Source of the DNA: UBA3537 sp965662485
GTDB lineage: Bacteria > Bacteroidota > Bacteroidia > Flavobacteriales > Flavobacteriaceae
Assembly (NCBI GenBank): GCA_965662485.1
Contig: CBFIIL010000042.1
Location: 1-10,960, forward strand
Direction of reading: 5' to 3'
DNA: 10,960 nucleotides
Shown here: in pieces, positions 6,254 to 10,960 of the stretch
Position numbering within the stretch: position 1 is the stretch's first letter
Layout: each line of letters opens with the position of its first letter
Notes under the pieces: model-generated
Told to the model about the DNA's origin: nothing
The model's database searches: none
What the model saw: the letters and a program-made list of their open reading frames with translations, nothing else
Translations under genes and position numbers: made by a program

Positions 6254-6835
6254 TTAGTTAAAGAAATATAAAAAGAAAAAGAGATACAGCCACAAAATGT
6301 CAACAAAATGCCAAAAGATTGAAGCCAAATCAAATCCTAGTTTGTTTGTTGGGGTATATTTCTTTTTTAAGTGGTTGATAATGACCACAATAAGGCTTAT
6401 TAACCCCACCAAAACATGTAGAATATGAACTACTGCAATGATGTAAATGTAAGACATTGTAATGTTGCTTGTTGGCCCTGTAAAATTATATCCCGATTGA
6501 ATAATTTCACTAAATCCTGAAAATTGAGTGTATATAAACGCCAATCCCAAAACAAAAGTCCCCAAAAGAAGTGATATACTTAGTTGGTTTTGGTGCTTCA
6601 AAAGCGCTTTTTTTGAAAGATAAAGCACTAAACTGCTAATAACAATTATAATTGTACTTGCTGTAAAAGATTCTGGAAGTTGAAAATTTGTGAGCCAATC
6701 TTCGCGAGTACTGCTCACAATAAAAGCACTTGTTAGTCCTCCAAAAGACATAACAAGAGAAATAATTCCAAACCAGAGCATCATTTTTTTTGCTCTGATA
6801 TTTTTTTCTTCAGGTGTTCCTTGTGTTAAATCCAT
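6254..6835 (-). CDS. Cytochrome c oxidase subunit III, short form
   Basis: A 193-aa subunit III homologue of standard length with five membrane helices (about 18-41, 58-75, 85-105, 126-152 and 170-192). Family landmarks are KMMLWFGIISLVMSFGGLTSAFIV at the first helix, AVVHILHVLVGLISLIVV at the fourth and FWHFVDILWLYLFFFLYF at the C-terminus. It lacks the large insertion of its neighbour. The ATG at 6833-6835 is one base before the stop of ctaB, so the two are translationally coupled. Having two adjacent subunit III genes suggests that both belong to one oxidase or that each serves a different partner; the sequence does not say which. The catalytic subunits I and II must lie elsewhere. Confidence 0.92.
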   Translation of the reverse strand: MDLTQGTPEEKNIRAKKMMLWFGIISLVMSFGGLTSAFIVSSTREDWLTNFQLPESFTASTIIIVISSLVLYLSKKALLKHQNQLSISLLLGTFVLGLAFIYTQFSGFSEIIQSGYNFTGPTSNITMSYIYIIAVVHILHVLVGLISLIVVIINHLKKKYTPTNKLGFDLASIFWHFVDILWLYLFFFLYFFN

Positions 6836-6836
6836 A

Positions 6837-7730
6837 TCAAATAAATTTATCTAAAACATAGATGAGTTGTAAAACGGTAATATAAATAACGCTAACGAGC
6901 ATCAACTCACGCGCAACTTTGTCTGTTTGATGCTGAAAGAGTCTAAAACCAAAATATAAAAAAACCAGACCTATCGCGCCAATTAGTATAGCAGCAACCA
7001 AAGAAAGTTCAAGAGCTCCTGTAAAGCCAAAAGCTGGAATTAGTGAAATTAGAACAGTCCAAGTGATATAAATAATGATTTGTAAAATGGTGCCTCTATC
7101 TTTTGCCCCTGTTGGCAACATCAAAAAGCCTGCTTTCTTATAATCGCTATCCAAAAACCATGCAATGGCCCAAAAATGTGGAAATTGCCAAAAGAATTGT
7201 ACCATAAAAAGAACCCCTGGTTCTAAATCAAACTTTCCAGTAAAGGCCACCCACCCTAGCATAAAAGGAATGGCTCCAGGGATGGCTCCAGCAAAAACTG
7301 ATAGCGGTGTTTTTTGCTTTAGCGGTGTATAAACACTGGTGTATAAAAATATTGAAATGGCCGCAAACATTGCCGTTTTTGCATTAATGTAGTACAATAC
7401 TGAAAGTCCAAAAACAGTCAAAATAGTTCCCAAAATAAAAGCATTAATTACCGAGATTTTGCCTGTAGGCAGAGGCCTTTTTTGCGTTCGAAGCATAAGT
7501 TTATCTAAATCGCACTCAATGATTTGATTAAAAACATTGGAAGCGCCTACCATACAATAACCCCCAATTGCGAGCAATATCAAAACTAAATAATTCACTT
7601 GATCTGCGGCAAGTAGATATCCTGCAATAGACGAAAAAACAACACTTAAAGACAAGCCCATTTTTGTGATGACTTTAAAATCCTGAAAGCGACTAGCAAC
7701 ACTTATGGATGGGACAGCTTGTTGGTTCAT
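6837..7730 (-). CDS. ctaB: Protoheme IX farnesyltransferase (heme O synthase)
   Basis: A 297-aa polytopic membrane enzyme of the UbiA superfamily that adds a farnesyl group to the 2-vinyl of heme b to make heme O, the precursor of heme A for the oxidase. The prenyl-diphosphate site NQIIECDLDKLM (68-79) corresponds to the NxxxDxxxD pattern, with Glu72 in the first acidic place, and is followed by RTQKRPLPTG (81-90), the heme O synthase signature. Also diagnostic are FFWQFPHFWAIAW (179-191) and DYKKAGFLMLP (196-206). About nine membrane segments. It is the first gene of the cox unit, behind a consensus promoter (7759-7789) with a leader of about 22 bases, and ends one base before the short subunit III gene. 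No ctaA (heme A synthase) is in the window. Confidence 0.96.
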   Translation of the reverse strand: MNQQAVPSISVASRFQDFKVITKMGLSLSVVFSSIAGYLLAADQVNYLVLILLAIGGYCMVGASNVFNQIIECDLDKLMLRTQKRPLPTGKISVINAFILGTILTVFGLSVLYYINAKTAMFAAISIFLYTSVYTPLKQKTPLSVFAGAIPGAIPFMLGWVAFTGKFDLEPGVLFMVQFFWQFPHFWAIAWFLDSDYKKAGFLMLPTGAKDRGTILQIIIYITWTVLISLIPAFGFTGALELSLVAAILIGAIGLVFLYFGFRLFQHQTDKVARELMLVSVIYITVLQLIYVLDKFI

Positions 7731-7758
7731 AAAAGAAGAATGCTTCTGATTTGCGCAG

Positions 7759-7789
7759 CAAAGATAATCCTTAATTGCGTCTAAATCAA
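7759..7789 (-). promoter_or_regulatory. Consensus Bacteroidota promoter for ctaB and the cox unit
   Basis: TTG at 7787-7789 and TATCTTTG at 7759-7766 (minus strand) are separated by 20 bases, matching the TTG-N19/21-TAnnTTTG consensus exactly. The predicted start site is near 7752, about 22 bases before the ctaB ATG. It lies wholly in the 100-base gap between the DUF5916 stop and ctaB, so the cox unit need not depend on the upstream gene. Confidence 0.75.
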
Positions 7790-7830
7790 TATATTCTTTA
7801 AAGAAAAAAGAGGAAATAAAACTGCGTTAA

Positions 7831-10449
7831 CTACAATATAAATCTATAGGTAGCTTTAATCAAAAATATATTTTGAGGTTGTTGATCCAAAATCCCTGTT
7901 TGAAATCCATCAACAAGGCCTTCGCTTGTAGAAATATTGGCTCTTGTCCCTTGAGACCAGACCAAAAATAACTCAGATCCAGGAATATATTCCCAACGCA
8001 TTACTAAATTTGAATTGAATTGTACGTAAGAAAAATCAGGATTACTAAAACTATAATCCAAAACCCCATCTGAATTTTCATCAATCTCAAAAGAACCATT
8101 GTTAAGCTCTATTTCTGAAGAATTAAAAGCATAAAAACGATCATTTAATCTGTCAGCTGTAGCATTTGTAACATATTTGAAGTCAGTATAACGTCCTCTA
8201 GAAATAAAAGGTTGTGCATAATATTGAATCGTGAGGTTAGGATTGATGGTGTAGTTTATGCGAAAAGAAGCACTGAGCGTTTGATTATCAATTGTTCCTA
8301 ATATATAGCGTTTTGAATTACTAAAGTCTACTTGTGTGACATATTGTGTCTTGCTTGGACGAGATTCAAATTCAGGTGAAAAAGAGATATTTAATGCATT
8401 TATGGGCTGATAATTCAATCTTGCTTCTAGCTTAAGAAAAGAAAAATTATCTTCTGCTGCTTGAGAATGAATGATACCAAATCTAGCTACAAACTTTTTT
8501 CTATCATCCGTATTAACAAATAAAAATTTTAAATTTTCTTTAGAAAATCGCCATCGTGGACCCCCACGTAAAGCCGAGTTCAAGAAAATTCTTGGCTTAT
8601 GTGTAAAGCCAATACTCATGCCCCAGTTATTCAAAAAATTAAGCCTTGAGCGAAAATCATATTGCGTTCTATTGTGATTCCCTTCAAAGTCATATGACGT
8701 AAATTGATTAAATCTTAAGGATAAATCTCTAAAAACAGAAACTGGCTTTGCGATGTTATACCTCACATTAAAAAATTGAAATTTTTGATCTGCTCGCCGT
8801 AAAAATCCAATATCATTGAGTTCTAATTCTGGAGAAGACCATTTGAACCCTGTATCGTAATTCCAGTTTTTGCCTCCAACTTTTCCAATTTCAAAAAGGC
8901 CTCCAGTTCCTGTAAGTGACGTTCTATTGGGGTCCACTTCCAGATGAGTGGCATCAACTCTATTAAAAAGGTGTGTCAAATTCTCTTGAGTTGATTGTAT
9001 GGCTTCTAGGCTTCCATTGACATGACTCATTACAAAATTTGTCTGTACATAATAGGCACGATTTTTCCATTGGTGTTTAAAATCAACGCCGCCTGAGTAG
9101 GCGGATTTTCTTAGTCCTGATGTTGCTTCAGAAATAGAACGGTTTGTTGCTGTAAACATACCGCCCAAAAATGTGTTTCTTTTATTCATATCTTTTTGGA
9201 CTCTTCCAACAAAGTAATTTGTGAAAGGTTCTGCCTCTGCTTCACTAATCGTTCCATTGGAATTAATTTCGATATACTCCTTACTTGTCATGCTTTCTAA
9301 AACTCCAATAGACCAACCATTCTTAGTTTTTCCACTAAATTTTGTAGCACCTAAAATCGTTGTATTTTGCGGTCGATCTGTATATGACCCGGAAGGTGTT
9401 GAGGGATACACCTGTGGCGATCTTCCTATTCTTCTTGAAAAAAATAAATTATCCCTATTCCCTGCAAAACGATAATCGAAAATATTTTTGTTTTCAACAA
9501 AAAACGGCCGTTGCTCTCTGTTAAAAACTTCAAAACCGTCCAATGCAATAGCTGCAGGATCGGCTTCTACTTGACCAAAATCTGGATTTACAGTTATATC
9601 TAATGTTAAATCATTAGTAACACCAATCTTAGCGTCCAGACCTGCATTAATTCTATAGTCTCGACCATTCCTGTAAGGATTGCCTTGTTCGGCCTCATAG
9701 GTTTGCAGTTGTGCTACAGTAAAAGGTTGTATTTCAAGTTGCTTCTGAGGTTTAATATTTTTAATTCCTATAAGCTCACCAGCTTCGCTAACCCATCCTG
9801 CAGAGCCTACAGGTATTCTATCCCATGCCGATAATTCATTCTCTCTAAAAAGATTTCGAGTAACATTGAGTCCCCAGATTTGTTCTTGATCATCTCCAAA
9901 ACGCAACTGACTCAAAGGAATTTTGAGTTCAGCAGACCACCCTTTTGAAATAATTTGAGCTTTAGTGCTCCATATTGGGTTCCAACTATCATCAATATCT
10001 TGACCATTTTCAGTAATAAGTTCATCGCCTCGAACCCCAGCAGCAGTTACTGTAAATAGAAATGCTGTACGAAGGTCATGATAGCTGTCTATTAATATAT
10101 TTACTCTATCGCCTTCAAAACCATCACGCCTTGAAAGCCTTTTTGTTATTGTTTCAGGGGCAGAATCTAAAGCCAAAATTGCAATGTATAAATGTTTTTG
10201 ATCATACAGAATTTTAAATTTTGTTTGCTCTGTTGGAGGGGTGTTTTCATCTGGGTTAACTTCAACAAAGTCTGCCCCCCATTCTACCAAATCCCATATA
10301 GAGTCATCAACAAGTCCATCAACCTTTGGTGAATTTTCTGGGCTAATTTCTGTTGTATAATATTGTTTTGGTGAAATTATTTGAGAAAAAGCAAATAGTG
10401 GCAAAAAGATAGCTGTAATTAGGTATTTGTCAAAAAAAAGTTTTTTCAT
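7831..10449 (-). CDS. DUF5916 outer-membrane protein with N-terminal CBM9-like domain
   Basis: An 872-aa exported protein. A signal peptide (1-23, MKKLFFDKYL... ending LFAFSQ) is followed by a CBM9-like beta-sandwich from about 42 to 200, recognisable by KVDGLVDDSIWDLVEW, KFKILYDQKHLYIAILALD and GWSAELKIPLSQLRF. The rest (about 240-872) is a DUF5916 region rich in alternating aromatic/polar strands, compatible with an outer-membrane beta-barrel; NPDFGQVEADPA and RPFFVENKNIF are typical of this family. The end ATYRFIL looks like a terminal barrel strand, although it ends in Leu rather than Phe. The function of the family is unknown to me; a link to carbohydrate binding rests on the domain name only. 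The start at ATG 10447-10449 was chosen because it gives a clean signal peptide and because an upstream GTG at 10486-10488 overlaps the -7 box. No terminator is evident after its stop. Confidence 0.9.
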   Translation of the reverse strand: MKKLFFDKYLITAIFLPLFAFSQIISPKQYYTTEISPENSPKVDGLVDDSIWDLVEWGADFVEVNPDENTPPTEQTKFKILYDQKHLYIAILALDSAPETITKRLSRRDGFEGDRVNILIDSYHDLRTAFLFTVTAAGVRGDELITENGQDIDDSWNPIWSTKAQIISKGWSAELKIPLSQLRFGDDQEQIWGLNVTRNLFRENELSAWDRIPVGSAGWVSEAGELIGIKNIKPQKQLEIQPFTVAQLQTYEAEQGNPYRNGRDYRINAGLDAKIGVTNDLTLDITVNPDFGQVEADPAAIALDGFEVFNREQRPFFVENKNIFDYRFAGNRDNLFFSRRIGRSPQVYPSTPSGSYTDRPQNTTILGATKFSGKTKNGWSIGVLESMTSKEYIEINSNGTISEAEAEPFTNYFVGRVQKDMNKRNTFLGGMFTATNRSISEATSGLRKSAYSGGVDFKHQWKNRAYYVQTNFVMSHVNGSLEAIQSTQENLTHLFNRVDATHLEVDPNRTSLTGTGGLFEIGKVGGKNWNYDTGFKWSSPELELNDIGFLRRADQKFQFFNVRYNIAKPVSVFRDLSLRFNQFTSYDFEGNHNRTQYDFRSRLNFLNNWGMSIGFTHKPRIFLNSALRGGPRWRFSKENLKFLFVNTDDRKKFVARFGIIHSQAAEDNFSFLKLEARLNYQPINALNISFSPEFESRPSKTQYVTQVDFSNSKRYILGTIDNQTLSASFRINYTINPNLTIQYYAQPFISRGRYTDFKYVTNATADRLNDRFYAFNSSEIELNNGSFEIDENSDGVLDYSFSNPDFSYVQFNSNLVMRWEYIPGSELFLVWSQGTRANISTSEGLVDGFQTGILDQQPQNIFLIKATYRFIL

Positions 10450-10487
10450 AGGTACAATGAGTAGGCTTAAGGTGCTAATAATTTGCA

Positions 10488-10519
10488 CAAATGTACAAGA
10501 CTGAAATTTATATTCTCAA
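10488..10519 (-). promoter_or_regulatory. Consensus promoter for the DUF5916 gene
   Basis: TTG at 10517-10519 and TACATTTG at 10488-10495 (minus strand) are spaced by 21 bases, an exact fit to TTG-N19/21-TAnnTTTG. Transcription would start near 10481, leaving a leader of about 30 bases before the ATG at 10447-10449, which rules out the longer reading frame that begins at 10488. Confidence 0.7.
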
Positions 10520-10606
10520 TCATTTAGAAAAGTTTAACTCATATTAGCTGATACCGTAAAGAGTATCACTAAAAAATAACCCCAAAAAAATAAGCAGTAC
10601 AAGATT

Positions 10607-10637
10607 TTGTTAATAACAATTTATAATTGTAGATTTG
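10607..10637 (+). promoter_or_regulatory. Consensus promoter for rplM
   Basis: TTG at 10607-10609 and TAGATTTG at 10630-10637 are separated by 20 bases, matching TTG-N19/21-TAnnTTTG. The start site would be near 10644, giving a leader of about 40 bases that carries AGGAGG, a three-codon ORF and half of a hairpin. Confidence 0.72.
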
Positions 10638-10651
10638 CAAACTCTTTTTTT

Positions 10652-10703
10652 AGGAGGAATGTATAATTAGAAAAATATTTTAACGTGGACACTCTAAGTT
10701 ATA
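10652..10703 (+). promoter_or_regulatory. Possible rplM leader element: AGGAGG, three-codon ORF and start-codon hairpin
   Basis: AGGAGG (10652-10657) is a perfect anti-Shine-Dalgarno complement but lies 27 bases from the rplM GTG, too far to serve it. One base after it is a three-codon ORF, ATG TAT AAT TAG (10659-10670). TATAATTAGA (10662-10671) can pair with TCTAAGTTATA (10693-10703) over ten pairs with one bulged G, placing the GTG start (10685-10687) in the 21-base loop. L13 is known to control its own synthesis in other bacteria; that this leader does so is inference, and the stem is A/U-rich and weak. Confidence 0.3.
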
Positions 10704-10960
10704 AAACAATATCAGCAAATAAAGCGACTAGCGACAAGCAGTGGGTTATAGTTGATGCAGAAGGACAAACACTAGGTCGTTTGGCATCAAAAGTAGCAAT
10801 CCTTTTAAGAGGAAAGCACAAGCCAAACTTTACACCACATGTTGATTGTGGTGACAATGTAATTGTTGTCAATTCTGAAAAGGTTAACTTGTCTGGGAAT
10901 AAGTGGAACGACAAGTCTTACATACGTCACACAGGATATCCTGGAGGTCAACGTTCTTTA
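10685..10960 (+). CDS. rplM: 50S ribosomal protein L13 (N-terminal 92 residues, runs off the window)
   Basis: An early-assembling large-subunit protein that binds 23S rRNA. The visible part (of about 150 aa) starts MDTLSYKTISANKATSDKQW and contains the L13 core features VDAEGQTLGRLASKVA (24-39), LLRGKHKPNFTPHVDCGDNVIV (40-61), the segment VNSEKVNLSGNKW (62-74) and the signature beginning YIRHTGYPGG (79-88). The start is GTG at 10685-10687: MDTLSYKT is the usual flavobacterial N-terminus, and no in-frame ATG is suitably placed. No A/G-rich ribosome site stands at normal distance; the leader is A/T-rich apart from the distant AGGAGG. In most bacteria rpsI follows rplM; that part is outside the window. 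It is divergent from the DUF5916 gene and has its own consensus promoter. Confidence 0.96.
   Translation, partial: MDTLSYKTISANKATSDKQWVIVDAEGQTLGRLASKVAILLRGKHKPNFTPHVDCGDNVIVVNSEKVNLSGNKWNDKSYIRHTGYPGGQRSL

Noticed and set aside
7731..7830. Terminator after the DUF5916 gene
   Set aside because: No stem followed by a T-run was found; short matches such as TGCT/AGCA at 7741-7760 are too weak and lie over the ctaB promoter.
8471..9475. Plus-strand open frames at 8471-8677 and 9221-9475 inside the DUF5916 gene
   Set aside because: They are antisense to a well-supported 872-aa protein, with no recognisable domain.
10450..10488. Thirteen-codon upstream extension of the DUF5916 gene
   Set aside because: Its GTG start overlaps the -7 box, and the normal signal peptide begins at the ATG at 10447-10449.
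10699..10914. Minus-strand open frame opposite rplM
   Set aside because: It is the antisense shadow of the L13 coding sequence, which is unmistakable on the plus strand.

Overview
The window looks like chromosome from a member of the Bacteroidota, most likely class Flavobacteriia. The evidence is AT-rich DNA, promoters of the TTG-N20/21-TAnnTTTG type, start codons preceded by A/T-rich leaders rather than Shine-Dalgarno sites, a cytochrome oxidase accessory cluster of flavobacterial layout, a DUF5916 outer-membrane protein and an L13 N-terminus (MDTLSYKT) typical of the group. Nearly everything is on the minus strand. Only a small XRE regulator and rplM are on the plus strand. No stretch over 300 bases lacks a gene.

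Layout on the plus-strand scale. 1-2015 (minus): an ABC transporter of MacB/LolCDE type, with the ATPase first and then two tandem FtsX-family permeases; the second is cut by the window edge. 2016-2240: a divergent intergenic region with a short inverted repeat. 2241-2468 (plus): a 75-aa XRE regulator whose stop codon overlaps the stop codon of the gene converging on it. 2465-4682 (minus): a cytochrome oxidase assembly unit, transcribed as a cysteine-free Sco-like protein, a canonical SCO1/SenC copper chaperone, a DUF420 (CtaM-like) membrane protein and a 73-aa secreted CxxC membrane protein. 4694-4722: a strong minus-strand terminator separates this unit from the one upstream. 4747-7730 (minus): heme O synthase CtaB, a short subunit III, a long subunit III with a roughly 125-residue insertion, and subunit IV, all behind a consensus promoter. 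7831-10449 (minus): a large DUF5916 surface protein with its own consensus promoter. 10685-10960 (plus): the start of rplM, read divergently from a third consensus promoter.

How the genes fit together: 2465-7730 makes accessory subunits and assembly factors for a heme-copper cytochrome c oxidase (heme O synthesis, subunits III and IV, copper delivery to subunit II, oxidase maturation). The catalytic subunits I and II are not in the window. The ABC transporter, the DUF5916 protein and rplM appear to be independent neighbours.

The most interesting points are: a run of ten Ns inside the DUF420 gene that is probably a false gap over a 4-base contig overlap; a Sco-like protein that has lost every copper ligand, placed next to an intact SCO; a terminator packed against a perfect -7 element that predicts a leaderless mRNA; the large insertion in the long CoxIII; and an unusual rplM leader with AGGAGG, a three-codon ORF and a hairpin holding the GTG start in its loop. 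I saw no mobile element, CRISPR array, tRNA or rRNA gene, and no evidence for a wholly new system.
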